Part shown: in pieces, positions 43,430 to 52,505 of the stretch
Layout of the letters: every line of letters starts with the position of its first letter
Numbering within the stretch: position 1 is the stretch's first letter
From: Taklimakanibacter sp021828105
GTDB taxonomy: Bacteria; Pseudomonadota; Alphaproteobacteria; Rhizobiales; Aestuariivirgaceae
Assembly (NCBI GenBank): GCA_021828105.1
Contig: JAKATG010000004.1
Span: 248,001-312,000 of the forward strand
DNA length: 64,000 nucleotides
Reading direction: 5' to 3'
Program-made: the position numbers and the translations under genes
The notes under the pieces: model-generated
Seen by the model: only the letters and a program-made list of their open reading frames with translations
Databases searched by the model: none
Told to the model about the DNA's origin: nothing

Positions 43430-43585
43430 GTCGCACTCAGCGTTCCCGATGTCTTAAAGGGTGGCTTGCGCCCCTGCCTCTTGCCACTATAACAGGCCGG
43501 AAACCATCGTAGCCATAGAAGGTTATGCGAAAAGCAAGGGCCGGTCGCGCAGGCGAAGCCGGTTGAAATTGGGAGACGAGAGACT

Positions 43586-45247
43586 GTGGAAGACGTCCAG
43601 CGCGAAGCCATGGAATATGACGTCGTCATCGTGGGCGCGGGGCCCGCGGGGCTTGCCGCCGCGATCCGGCTGAAGCAGCTCGCAGCGGTTGCCGGCCAGG
43701 AGGTCTCGGTCTGTGTCCTCGAAAAGGGCTCGGAGGTCGGCGCCCATATTCTCTCCGGCGCCGTGGTCGATCCGATCGCGCTCAACGAGCTCATTCCCGA
43801 CTGGAAGGAGAAGGGGGCGCCGCTCACCACCGAGGTCAACGAAGACCGCTTCTATGTCCTGGGTCCGCAGGGCGCTGTGCGCCTGCCCAATATCATGATG
43901 CCGCCGCTCATGAACAACCACGGCAACTATGCCGTCTCGCTCGGCAATGTCTGCCGCTGGCTGGCGCAGCAGGCCGAAGCCTTGGGCGTCGAGATCTATC
44001 CGGGCTTCGCCTGTTCCGAGGTGCTCTATCGCGAGGACGGTTCCGTCAGGGGCGTCGTCGCGGGCGTCTTCGGCATCGCCAAGGATGGATCGCGCAAGCC
44101 CGATTTCCAGCCCGGCATGGAGCTCCTCGGCAAATATGTATTCATTGCCGAAGGCGTGCGCGGCTCGCTCGCCAAGGAGATCATCGCGAAGTTCAGTCTC
44201 TCGGCCGGCAAGGAGCCGCAGAAATTCGGCCTCGGCATGAAGGAGCTGTGGGAGGTGCTGCCCGAGAAGCACAAGCCCGGGCAGGTCACGCATACGATGG
44301 GCTGGCCGCTCGGTCTCAAGGCGGGCGGCGGCTCGTTCATGTACCACCTCGAGAACAATCTCGTGTCGATCGGCTTCGTCGTACACCTCAACTACGACAA
44401 TCCGCATCTTTATCCCTACATGGAGTTCCAGCGCTTCAAGCATCATCCCTTGATCGAGCCGGTGCTGCGCGGCGGGCGGCGCATCGCCTATGGCGCGCGC
44501 GCCATCACCGAGGGCGGCCTGCAGTCGGTGCCAAAGCTCTATTTCCCCGGCGGCGTGCTGATCGGCTGCTCGGCGGGCTTCGTCAATGTGCCGCGCATCA
44601 AAGGCTCGCACAATGCGATGAAGACCGGGATGCTGGCGGCCGAGGCGGCCTTCAAGGCGATCAAGGCCGGCCGCGCCGGCGATGAGCTCGCCGACTATGA
44701 GAAGGCTTACGAGAAATCCTGGGTCTATAAGGATCTGAGCCGGGTGCGCAATGTGAAGCCGATGTGGTCGAAGCTCGGCCTTATCGGCGGGCTGGCGCTG
44801 GGCGGCGCCGATATGTGGCTCAACCAGCTCTTCGGCTTCGGCCTCGGCACCTGGAAGCACGGCAAGCCCGATTACGCGACGCTGAAGCCTGCCTCCGAGA
44901 TGAAGCCGATCGACTATCCCAAGCCCGACGGCGTCATTTCCTTCGACCGGCTCACCAATGTGGCTTTCTCGGCGACCAATCACGAAGAGGACGAGCCGCC
45001 GCATCTCAAGCTCATCAATCCGACGGTGCCGATCGCGGTCAACCTGCCCAAATGGGCCGAGCCCGCCCAGCGTTATTGCCCGGCCGGCGTCTATGAGGTG
45101 GTGGGTGAGGAAGGCAAGGATGCGCGCTTTCAGATCAACCACCAGAACTGCGTGCACTGCAAGACCTGCGACATCAAGGATCCCTCGCAGAACATCAACT
45201 GGGTGGTGCCGCAAGGCGGCGAAGGCCCCAATTATCCGAACATGTAG
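43586..45247 (+). CDS. Electron transfer flavoprotein-ubiquinone oxidoreductase
   Basis: 553 residues. FAD motif VVIVGAGPAGLAAAIRL near the start; GSEVGAHILSGAVVDP and PGGVLIGCSAGFVNVPRIKGSHNAM are ETF-QO hallmarks; the [4Fe-4S] cluster lies at the C-terminus in NCVHCKTCDIKDP with an upstream cysteine in RYCPAGVYE. The enzyme passes electrons from ETF (fatty-acid and amino-acid dehydrogenases) to ubiquinone at the inner membrane. The upstream 150 bases hold its promoter. Symbol not given because naming varies (etfD, etfQO). Confidence 0.95.
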   Translation: MEDVQREAMEYDVVIVGAGPAGLAAAIRLKQLAAVAGQEVSVCVLEKGSEVGAHILSGAVVDPIALNELIPDWKEKGAPLTTEVNEDRFYVLGPQGAVRLPNIMMPPLMNNHGNYAVSLGNVCRWLAQQAEALGVEIYPGFACSEVLYREDGSVRGVVAGVFGIAKDGSRKPDFQPGMELLGKYVFIAEGVRGSLAKEIIAKFSLSAGKEPQKFGLGMKELWEVLPEKHKPGQVTHTMGWPLGLKAGGGSFMYHLENNLVSIGFVVHLNYDNPHLYPYMEFQRFKHHPLIEPVLRGGRRIAYGARAITEGGLQSVPKLYFPGGVLIGCSAGFVNVPRIKGSHNAMKTGMLAAEAAFKAIKAGRAGDELADYEKAYEKSWVYKDLSRVRNVKPMWSKLGLIGGLALGGADMWLNQLFGFGLGTWKHGKPDYATLKPASEMKPIDYPKPDGVISFDRLTNVAFSATNHEEDEPPHLKLINPTVPIAVNLPKWAEPAQRYCPAGVYEVVGEEGKDARFQINHQNCVHCKTCDIKDPSQNINWVVPQGGEGPNYPNM

Positions 45248-45425
45248 ATCTAGGAAAAGACTGCGATTCTTCTTCGCGCGCCTTCAGCGCCATTTAGCCA
45301 AGGCGCTAAAGATGCGGGCGACAATGCCCGATTGCCTAAAACTTTAATTAAACCGGCAAGGTCTGTGGAACGGTCTTTGCATAGCTTGCCCCGCAGGCGA
45401 AGAGCGCCTCGCGACCGGGACAGCC

Positions 45426-46460
45426 ATGAGACATCACCTGAAGGCCATGACAATCAAAGGCAGCGCGCTGCGGCGGCGCTTCACCAGCGACGCGCGGGGC
45501 AATGTCGCCGTCATCACAGCTCTTGCCGCCATTCCGCTGTGTGCGGCCGGAGGCGTTGCCATCGATTATTCGCATGCGAGTTTCGTGCGTTCATACCTGC
45601 AGGCCGAGGCCGATGCCGCGGCCCTTGGCGCCGCCGTCGGCGGGCCCTCGGCCAATGATGCGACATGGGCGACGGCAGCGGAGGGGCACACGAAATCGCG
45701 ATTTGGAGCGGGCGTCAGCGACGTCTCCGTTCAGGGCAAATGGCTGTCGGCCACGGATTTCGGCGTCGATGCGAGCGCCACCGTGCCCGTGTCGCTGCTC
45801 GCGGCCGTGCCCGGCTTCTCCAAGACGATGAAAGTGAGCGTCGCTGCGGTGGCCCGCTATGCCGAGCCGGTGCTCGAATACAAGCCGCCCGTTCTCACCG
45901 ACCTCAATCCGGATGCCGCCGACTACAACCGCGTCTCTGTCTATTGCTTCAACAGCGAGAAGAAAAAGGCGTCCGAGAGGCGGACGAAGATGACGGCCGT
46001 CGCCGACAACGCCTTGACGAAATACAACTACACAATGCCGGAATGCGGACCCAAGGAAACCCTGAGCTTCCGTCTCCACAATGTGCGCAACGCGCGGACC
46101 CAGAAGTCGAAATGGGATGATCCGAAGGCGGAGCACTACGACTATTACACCGACACGGTCATCACCGGCGGCAAGGAAAGCTACGCTCTCGAGTACAGCC
46201 TGCTCGAAACCGTGCTCTGCGACAGCCGGAGCGCCTGCCAGCTCCCGAAGGATGGCGGCACGCTTCCGGAAGGTCCGAACCGGACGCCGGATAATAGTAA
46301 GACGGGCGCCTGCGCGCCTGGAAAGTTCCTCTATTACGGTTGGGAAGACCGCCCGCCCGAGAAGGGCGGCTCCGACCGCGACTACAACGATATCCGGATC
46401 GTCATGGAATGCCCGACGGTGAAGGCCGGCGGCACTGAAAAGGTGGCGCTGATCAAATAG
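45426..46460 (+). CDS. TadG-like pseudopilin-type protein with DUF4114-like tail
   Basis: 344 residues from ATG 45426; ATG 45447 is an alternative. The N-terminus (RRRFTSDARGNVAVITALAAIPLCAAGGVAIDYSHA) is the Flp/TadG-type membrane anchor that ends in a long helix with AEADAAALGAAVG. The C-terminal part contains YYGWEDRPPEKGGSDRDYNDIRIVMEC, close to the GxED...GGDRDxND pattern of DUF4114 carbohydrate- or calcium-binding domains. No other tad gene is nearby. A hairpin terminator follows. Confidence 0.75.
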   Translation: MRHHLKAMTIKGSALRRRFTSDARGNVAVITALAAIPLCAAGGVAIDYSHASFVRSYLQAEADAAALGAAVGGPSANDATWATAAEGHTKSRFGAGVSDVSVQGKWLSATDFGVDASATVPVSLLAAVPGFSKTMKVSVAAVARYAEPVLEYKPPVLTDLNPDAADYNRVSVYCFNSEKKKASERRTKMTAVADNALTKYNYTMPECGPKETLSFRLHNVRNARTQKSKWDDPKAEHYDYYTDTVITGGKESYALEYSLLETVLCDSRSACQLPKDGGTLPEGPNRTPDNSKTGACAPGKFLYYGWEDRPPEKGGSDRDYNDIRIVMECPTVKAGGTEKVALIK

Positions 46461-46528
46461 CCGCCAGCGCGACGGCGTCGATATCAAGCAAGTGACCCTC
46501 TCCACCACCTCAGGTCGGCTTGCATCCT

Positions 46529-46560
46529 GGGGGCGTTTCCTGGCGAAATGCCCCCTTTTT
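46529..46560 (+). terminator. Rho-independent terminator after the TadG-like gene
   Basis: Stem GGGGGCGTTTC/GAAATGCCCCC with one G-T pair and a five-base loop, followed by TTTTT. It lies 68 bases after the stop codon. Confidence 0.85.
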
Positions 46561-46677
46561 CTTGGGGTTTGCCGCCCTATGCTCGCAATGCCCCTTGCGG
46601 CAATCGTGAAAAAACCTCATTTTATGTCCTGAATCGCCAGCCTTAGCCCTGATGCGATCGGAAAGAGTTCCGCTTTA

Positions 46678-48411
46678 ATGATCAAGACCTTGCACCGGAT
46701 GCTGCCGGCCCTGGCCGCTGGCCTCGTCATCTTTGCCGCCCTTCCCGCGAATGCGGGTTATGAAGAACTCGACATCGAGGGGAGCTCGCTTTCCGGCAGC
46801 TATCTGGCGGGCCGTTTCGCCGGCAAGCAGCGCGACATGGACGCCGCCGGCCAGTATTTCCAGCAGGCTCTGCGCGATGATCCCAACAATGCCGTGCTCA
46901 TCGAGCGGGTCTTCGTCTTCGACCTGTCGGAAGGCAAGATCGCCAGCGCCGAGGACTATGCCGAGCGGGTCCTCTCCTTCAACAGCCAGCATCGCATGGC
47001 GCGTTTCGTGCTCGGCCTGCGCGATGTCAGGCTGAAGCGCTATCAGCGGGCGCGCGAGAACTTCAAGAAGGCGGCCTATACGCCGATCGGCGAGCTGACC
47101 TCGGCACTCCTCTCCGCCTGGACCTATGCCGCCCAGGGCAACCAGGCGGCGGCCTTCAACGCGCTCGACAAGCTCGACCAGAACGAGTCGCTCGAGAATT
47201 TCAAAGCCTATCACGGCGCCCTCATCGCCGATTATCTCGGCACCTCCTTGCGCGCCGAAAGCTTCTACAAGAAGGCCTATGCCCAGGCCGGCAATTCGTT
47301 GCGCGTCGTCCAGGCCTATGGCAACTATCTCGAGCGCAACGGGCACAAGGACGAGGCGCGCAAGATCTATGAGCAGTTCCTCTCGACGGCCGAGAAGAAT
47401 CCGCTGGTAGGCCAGTCGCTCGACAATCTGAACAAGGGCGTCAAGCCGCAAGCTTTCATCAAGACACCGCAGGCCGGCATGAGCGAAGCGCTGTTCTCGG
47501 TGGCGAGCGCGCTCTCCGACGACCAGGGCCTCGATGTAGCGCTGGCCTATGCCCAGCTCGCTCTCTCCATCGACGGCGATCGCAACATCAACCTGACGCT
47601 GCTCGGCGACATCTATGAAAGCATGAACAGCTATCAGCGCTCGATCGATGCCTATGACGCAATCGAAAAGAACTCGGTGCTCAAGCCCAATGCCGAGCTC
47701 GAGGTCGCGGTCAACCTGCAAAGGCTCGAGAAGAAGGATGAGGCGAAGGCGAGGCTCAAGGCGCTGACCCAGGCGGACCCCAAGGACTACGAAGCGCTGG
47801 TGACGCTCGGCAATCTCTACCGCAACAACGAGGAATTCGCACCTGCGGCCGACACCTACAACGCGGCCATTGCTCTCCTCGGCGTGCCCACGCGCGACAA
47901 CTGGACGGTCTTCTACTATCGCGGCATTTCCTTCGAGCGCACCAAGCAGTGGGACAAGGCCGAGGCCGATTTCCGCAAAGCCCTCCAGCTCGAGCCCGAT
48001 CAGCCGATGGTGCTCAACTATCTCGGCTATTCGATGGTCGACAAGAAGCTCAATCTCAACGAGGCGATCGCGATGGTGCGCAAGGCGGTCGAGCTCAAGC
48101 CGAATGACGGCTATATCGTCGACAGCCTCGGCTGGGCGCATTTCCGCCTCGGCGAATATGAGGAGGCGGTCAAGCAGCTGGAGCGCGCCGTCGAGCTCAA
48201 ACCTTCGGATCCGGTGATCGCCGATCATCTGGGCGATGCCTATTGGCGCGTCGGCCGCCAGCTCGAGGCCCGCTTCCAATGGCAGCATGCCAAGGACAAC
48301 AAGCCCGAGCCCGAAGACCTGGCGCGCATCGACAAGAAGCTGAAAGAGGGGCTGGCCGACGAGCCGCCCGTGACTCCGGCGCAGAACAGCGCCGGCGGCA
48401 ATAACGGCTGA
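46678..48411 (+). CDS. Tetratricopeptide-repeat protein, exported
   Basis: 577 residues. Signal peptide ending LPANAGY. The rest is a solenoid of about ten TPR units; clear repeats are AGQYFQQALRDDPNNAVL, WDKAEADFRKALQLEPDQPMVLNYLGYSMVD and YEEAVKQLERAVELKPSDPVIADHLGDAYWRVGR, the last two being full consensus repeats. It presumably sits in the periplasm and mediates protein contacts. It is followed five bases on by ispE, so both may share a transcript. The specific partner is unknown. Confidence 0.88.
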   Translation: MIKTLHRMLPALAAGLVIFAALPANAGYEELDIEGSSLSGSYLAGRFAGKQRDMDAAGQYFQQALRDDPNNAVLIERVFVFDLSEGKIASAEDYAERVLSFNSQHRMARFVLGLRDVRLKRYQRARENFKKAAYTPIGELTSALLSAWTYAAQGNQAAAFNALDKLDQNESLENFKAYHGALIADYLGTSLRAESFYKKAYAQAGNSLRVVQAYGNYLERNGHKDEARKIYEQFLSTAEKNPLVGQSLDNLNKGVKPQAFIKTPQAGMSEALFSVASALSDDQGLDVALAYAQLALSIDGDRNINLTLLGDIYESMNSYQRSIDAYDAIEKNSVLKPNAELEVAVNLQRLEKKDEAKARLKALTQADPKDYEALVTLGNLYRNNEEFAPAADTYNAAIALLGVPTRDNWTVFYYRGISFERTKQWDKAEADFRKALQLEPDQPMVLNYLGYSMVDKKLNLNEAIAMVRKAVELKPNDGYIVDSLGWAHFRLGEYEEAVKQLERAVELKPSDPVIADHLGDAYWRVGRQLEARFQWQHAKDNKPEPEDLARIDKKLKEGLADEPPVTPAQNSAGGNNG

Positions 48412-48415
48412 TATT

Positions 48416-49240
48416 TTGCCTCATACGGAGCTGGCGCCTGCCAAGGTCAACCTGGCGCTGCATGTGCTTGGCCGCAGAGACGACGGCTATCACGAGCTCG
48501 ACAGCATCGTCGCCTTTGCCCAGGTCGCCGACCGCCTGACCTTCGAGGAGGCCCCCGACTGGCGCCTCGATATTGCGGGCCCCTTTGCGGAAGGTCTCGA
48601 GGCCGCGCCGGACAACCTGGTGCTGAAGGCCGCTCGTGCCTTTGCCGCGGCCTATCCGTCGCGCACCTACCGCATCAGGCTGGAAAAAAACCTGCCGATC
48701 GCTTCCGGCATCGGCGGCGGATCGGCTGACGCCGCCGCCTGCCTCAGGGCGCTCGCATCGCTCGCCGGCGTCAGCGATGATCTGGGGAAGCTCGCTTGCG
48801 GCCTTGGCGCCGATGTGCCGGTCTGCCTCGTCGGCAAGGCCTGCCGCATGCAAGGGATTGGCGAGCGCATCGACTTACTGGACGACATCGAGCCGATGCC
48901 GGCCGTGCTGGTCAATCCCGGCCTTGAGCTTGCGACCAGGGATGTTTTCGCGAGGCTTGCCTTGAAGCCCGGCGACAAGGCCTTTGCCGGCCTCACGACG
49001 CCCATGGATCTGGCCTCATGCCGCAACGACCTCACCGTGTCGGCGCTCGCTTCGGCGCCGGTCATCGGCCAGGTGATGGCGGGCTTGAGCGTCCAGGCCG
49101 GCTTGCGTTTCGCCCGCATGTCGGGATCGGGCGCGACGTGCTTTGGCATTTTCGCATCCCGGGAGGCGGCGAAGGAAGCGGCACGGCGCATTTCCCAGAC
49201 TCATCCGCAATGGTGGGTCGTGCCGACCATGATCGGCTAA
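48416..49240 (+). CDS. ispE: 4-diphosphocytidyl-2-C-methyl-D-erythritol kinase
   Basis: 274 residues, starting at TTG five bases after the TPR stop; no ATG is available near the conserved LAPAKVNLALHVLGRRDDGYHEL beginning. The GHMP kinase ATP motif is LPIASGIGGGSADAAA (about residues 92-107), and the C-terminal motif is RMSGSGATCFGIF. The enzyme phosphorylates CDP-ME in the non-mevalonate isoprenoid pathway. In Rhizobiales ispE often follows a TPR gene, as here. Confidence 0.93.
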   Translation: MPHTELAPAKVNLALHVLGRRDDGYHELDSIVAFAQVADRLTFEEAPDWRLDIAGPFAEGLEAAPDNLVLKAARAFAAAYPSRTYRIRLEKNLPIASGIGGGSADAAACLRALASLAGVSDDLGKLACGLGADVPVCLVGKACRMQGIGERIDLLDDIEPMPAVLVNPGLELATRDVFARLALKPGDKAFAGLTTPMDLASCRNDLTVSALASAPVIGQVMAGLSVQAGLRFARMSGSGATCFGIFASREAAKEAARRISQTHPQWWVVPTMIG

Positions 49241-49297
49241 ACGCTGCGCTCGCGCTTTTACTTACGTGGCGGAAGAGAAACCTCTACCTTTCTTTCC

Positions 49298-49729
49298 TCA
49301 TCCTCTCGAAGCATCGGAGCGAAAATACAGCCGCTGGATGACCGCCATGATCAACGCCGTCGCCCAGCCGAAGATGATCCAGCCATTGACGGCCTCGAAC
49401 GTAGCCAACACACGCCAGTCGGGTCCCAGTGTTATGTCGCCGTAACCGACGGTGGTGAATGTCACGATCGAGAAATAGAGCGCTTGCTCAAAGGTCGGCA
49501 AGGCTTGCTTCAGGTCGTAACAGATCGCCCACACCACCACGTCGAGAACAATCGGCAGCAGGAGATACAAAATCCAAATGACCGTCACGGCGGTCGGCCA
49601 GCGCGCCAGAATGGCAGGGTGGTGCTGCTCGATCGACCTGAACCGTCGCAGTCCAAAAGCCATGAAGAGCGCCTGGACGGCGATGGTAATGGCGATCAAC
49701 AGGCCGGCGAGAAGCAGCTGGCGCAGCAT
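49298..49729 (-). CDS. Two-TM potassium channel pore protein
   Basis: 143 residues. An N-terminal helix, a second helix (TVIWILYLLLPIVLDVVVWAI), a pore helix with the K+ selectivity filter TTVGYGD, and an exit helix (AVNGWIIFGWATALIMAVIQR). No RCK or cyclic-nucleotide domain follows, so it is a minimal channel with three hydrophobic segments around the filter. It lies directly downstream of an AraC gene (18 bases). Confidence 0.85.
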   Translation of the reverse strand: MLRQLLLAGLLIAITIAVQALFMAFGLRRFRSIEQHHPAILARWPTAVTVIWILYLLLPIVLDVVVWAICYDLKQALPTFEQALYFSIVTFTTVGYGDITLGPDWRVLATFEAVNGWIIFGWATALIMAVIQRLYFRSDASRG

Positions 49730-49747
49730 GATAACCTCCGTGCAAGA

Positions 49748-50800
49748 CTATCCGGCCGGCCGCTCGGCCCGGCCTTTGCGCGGGCTCCGGCCGGTCCAGC
49801 GTTTGTAGGCGACCGAGAAGGCGCTCGGGTTGGAGTAGCCGAGAAGAAAGGCGATCTGGGTGAAGCTCAGCTCCTCCTCGGCGAGATAGCGCGACGCCAG
49901 GTCCTGGCGCAGGCGCTCGACGATGGTGGTGAACGGCATGTTGATCTCCGCCAGCCGGCGCACCAGCGTGCGCTCGCTCATGCCGAGCTCGGTGGCGATC
50001 GTCTTGATCCGCGCCTGGCCTCTGGGCAGGAGCTCCGCCAGCCGCCGCTCGATCTGATCCAGGAATTCCTCGCGCTGCGGCGGACGCTTGCGCAGCAGGT
50101 CATCGGCATGGTCCCTGAGCACCGCGAGGAGGCGGTCGTCGGATGACCGGATGGGCATGGCCAGCGTCTTGCGGGAGAAGACGATGTGCCCCTGGTTGCG
50201 GTTGAATTTCACCGGGCAGCCGAACTGTTTCGCGAATTGATCGAGATGCGAGCGGCGATTGTGGACGAATTGCACGGAGAGGGGGGCAAGCCTGATGCCG
50301 GCGAGCTGGCGATAGGCATGGATGACGACGCCATAGGAGAATTCGACCGCCTGGCGCGACTGGCCATAGGAGGAATGCAGCGGAATGATCGTGAGCGTCC
50401 CGGTCTCACCCGCGACCTTGAGGCTGATCTGATAGGCTTCCGAGAACACGCGCAGATAGCGGGCGAGGTTGTGCATGGCCTCCTCGACGGTGCGGGACGC
50501 AATGCCGAGATAGGCGAGGAGGCCGGCATCGCGAATGTCGATCGTGGCGCTGAAATTGAGACCGAAGCAGTCATCGCTGAGCTCGCGGGCGGCGATCTCG
50601 AGAAGCCTCGCATGGTCGGTGAAGGGGATCCAGGCATCGGCCTTGTTGAGCATGCGCAACTCGAGCCCCGCCTCGGCAAGCGCCGCTTCGAGGTCGGCTC
50701 CCGCCTGCTTGAGCTTGTCGACAACCATCCTTGCCCATAAAGCCCGAACCAGGATTTTCCCCGGATCGAGCCTGGTCTGCCGCTTGGCCATGATCGTCAT
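49748..50800 (-). CDS. AraC-family regulator with Arabinose_bd-type N-domain
   Basis: 350 residues from ATG 50800; ATG 50791 is equally plausible. The N-domain (LARYLRVFSEAYQISLKVAGETG, VEFSYGVVIHAYRQ) is the OruR-like sensor; the C-terminal double helix-turn-helix is TIATELGMSERTLVRRLAE and QIAFLLGYSNPSAFSVAYKRWTG. It precedes the potassium-channel gene by 18 bases. The stretch 50840-50860 upstream holds ATGGCAAG and TTTGGCGG, half-sites like those near the other AraC gene but in another order. Confidence 0.85.
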   Translation of the reverse strand: MTIMAKRQTRLDPGKILVRALWARMVVDKLKQAGADLEAALAEAGLELRMLNKADAWIPFTDHARLLEIAARELSDDCFGLNFSATIDIRDAGLLAYLGIASRTVEEAMHNLARYLRVFSEAYQISLKVAGETGTLTIIPLHSSYGQSRQAVEFSYGVVIHAYRQLAGIRLAPLSVQFVHNRRSHLDQFAKQFGCPVKFNRNQGHIVFSRKTLAMPIRSSDDRLLAVLRDHADDLLRKRPPQREEFLDQIERRLAELLPRGQARIKTIATELGMSERTLVRRLAEINMPFTTIVERLRQDLASRYLAEEELSFTQIAFLLGYSNPSAFSVAYKRWTGRSPRKGRAERPAG

Positions 50801-51073
50801 CCCGAAAGCTTGGAACCCGCCATTGGGAACCGTTTGTCACGAAATGGCAAGCGTTTGGCGGGGTTTCGAAAGAATTTTGAGGCACCGAATGCCTAAGTCA
50901 CGGGCCGAAACTTCTCAAGCCCGCTAGGGAAAGCGACAGGCGCCGGGTCACAGAAGAACTCAGAGTCCCGGTGTCGGACTAGCGGCTCTCGCGCCCCGTG
51001 AGACCGCTAGTCTTTTTCCCGACGGCAAAGGCCGCGCCCGAATGCGGCGCCATTCTTCACGTGATGGAAAACC

Positions 51074-51226
51074 ATGAACGAGCCGGCCATGATGTTGCTC
51101 TCGGATACGGCGTCGTTCCTTGGCGCCATCGTGGCGGGAATGGCATTGGGCGGGCTGCTTTATGCCGGCGCCGTCATCGCCTGGCGGCTGGCCTCGCGAA
51201 TTTGGCGGTGGCTCCGGCGGCAATAA
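51074..51226 (+). CDS. Possible 50-residue membrane protein
   Basis: ATG 51074 to TAA 51226, 50 codons: an N-terminal polar part, one helix (SFLGAIVAGMALGGLLYAGA), then a basic end WRLASRIWRWLRRQ. The composition looks like a real small single-pass protein, but the ribosome site is weak (ATGGAAAA) and it stands alone. It is followed at 51229 by a CCCCCGG/CCGGGGG hairpin without a T-run. May be chance. Confidence 0.4.
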   Translation: MNEPAMMLLSDTASFLGAIVAGMALGGLLYAGAVIAWRLASRIWRWLRRQ

Positions 51227-51685
51227 TCCCCCGGCGCAGACCGGGGGGTATTGCGCCGGGGGCGGGAAGCGACCCGGGGGTCCTAGTCGCCCCTCTCGCA
51301 GCCGGCACAGCCTGCGCCACGCCGGAAGCGGACGCCCTCTAGGCGAGCGATGTGAGAACCGCAATTCGACTTCAGGCCGCTGGCGTCGAATCAAAAGAGA
51401 TTGGCGTATCAAGAGAAGCAGCTCCGTCATCCGCAAAGCTCTGGCGGATTTCATATATCTATTTGATATTATTGTGTAACGTTGAATTTTGTGGCTTGGG
51501 TTGCTTTCCTTTTGCCCAGGCTCACCGCCGGTCATCCTCGCCGCGCAGCGCGCCGTCGGACGGCGCGTCCAGAATTGAAGGGACCGGGTTAGGGGTGTAT
51601 AATCCCGCCGTGTTCGAGTTGGCCCTGAACGCCCAAGGAGAAGGCATATCAGGCCATTCGGACGCGGTTGTTCAGGAGGTCAGTC
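51227..51685. other. Gene-free stretch before the DUF2189 gene
   Basis: About 460 bases. It begins with a GC-rich hairpin (51229-51250) and contains an AT-rich segment (51458-51490) that may be a promoter region for the DUF2189-oxidase operon. No convincing gene, repeat or RNA was seen. Confidence 0.4.
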
Positions 51686-52492
51686 ATGGCCTCTTTACAT
51701 GGAAAACCGATCGGCGCTGTAGACGACAGCACCGCTTACGGTGAGATCCAAAAGATCAGTGCAGCTGACCTCGTGGACGCTTTGTCCAAAGGCGTCGATG
51801 ACTTCAAGGCGAAACCCAGCCACCTGGTCATCCTCGCCATTCTCTACCCGCTCGCCATGGTGGTGTCGGCCAATATCGCGGCCGGCTACATACCCCTGCC
51901 GCTGGTCTTTCCCTTGCTTTCGGGATTCGCCCTGATCGGCCCGCTCGCCGCGATCGGCCTCTATGAGATCAGCCGGCGGCGCGAGCAGGGCCTCGATATC
52001 TCCTGGGAGCACGCCTATAACGTCATCCGCAGGCCGTCCATCAGCGTCCTGACGCTGAGCGTGCTGGTCGGCGTGATCTATTTCGTGTGGCTCGGCGCGG
52101 CGTTCCTCATCTACCGGCAGATCTACGGCAGCACCGTGCCGACGGCGATCACCCCCTTCGTCTGGGAGGTTCTCACCACGCCAGCCGGCTGGGCGCTCAT
52201 CATCGTCGGCTGCGGCGTCGGCTTTCTTTTCGCCGTCGTGGTGCTCGCCATCAGCGCCGTGTCCTTTCCGATGCTTGTCGATGTGCATGTCGGCGTGGTG
52301 ACGGCGATACGGACGTCCGTTCACGCGTTTCTGGCCAATCCGACGACGATGATGCTGTGGGGCTTCATCGTCGCCAGCCTGCTGTTGATCGGGGCCCTGC
52401 CGTTGTTCGCCGGCCTCGCTGTCGTGATGCCGGTGCTCGGGCATGCGACCTGGCACCTGTATCGCAAGGTCGTCAAGCACTACCCGGTTTGA
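51686..52492 (+). CDS. DUF2189 family membrane protein
   Basis: 268 residues from ATG 51686, with AGGAGG eight bases upstream. About six membrane helices. The start KISAADLVDALSKGVDDFKAKPSHLVILAILYP and PLVFPLLSGFALIGPLAAIGLYEISRRREQG is the DUF2189 signature. It lies 13 bases before the subunit II gene, so it is the first gene of the oxidase operon here. DUF2189 proteins often accompany oxidase genes; an assembly or accessory role is inferred only. Confidence 0.85.
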   Translation: MASLHGKPIGAVDDSTAYGEIQKISAADLVDALSKGVDDFKAKPSHLVILAILYPLAMVVSANIAAGYIPLPLVFPLLSGFALIGPLAAIGLYEISRRREQGLDISWEHAYNVIRRPSISVLTLSVLVGVIYFVWLGAAFLIYRQIYGSTVPTAITPFVWEVLTTPAGWALIIVGCGVGFLFAVVVLAISAVSFPMLVDVHVGVVTAIRTSVHAFLANPTTMMLWGFIVASLLLIGALPLFAGLAVVMPVLGHATWHLYRKVVKHYPV

Positions 52493-52505
52493 CTTCGGTG
52501 TCGAT

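Noticed and set aside
43523..45214. 563-residue open frame antisense to the ETF-ubiquinone oxidoreductase gene
   Set aside because: Shadow frame; composition (Arg/His/Glu-rich, no hydrophobic core) is not protein-like and the sense gene is certain.
46675..48288. 537-residue open frame antisense to the TPR gene
   Set aside because: Shadow of a repeat protein; no motif, no ribosome site.
50840..50862. TGGCAAG and TTTGGCGG upstream of the AraC gene at 49748-50800, as a third copy of the palindrome
   Set aside because: Arms are in a different order and orientation and do not fit the 18-base palindrome; similarity is only to half-sites.
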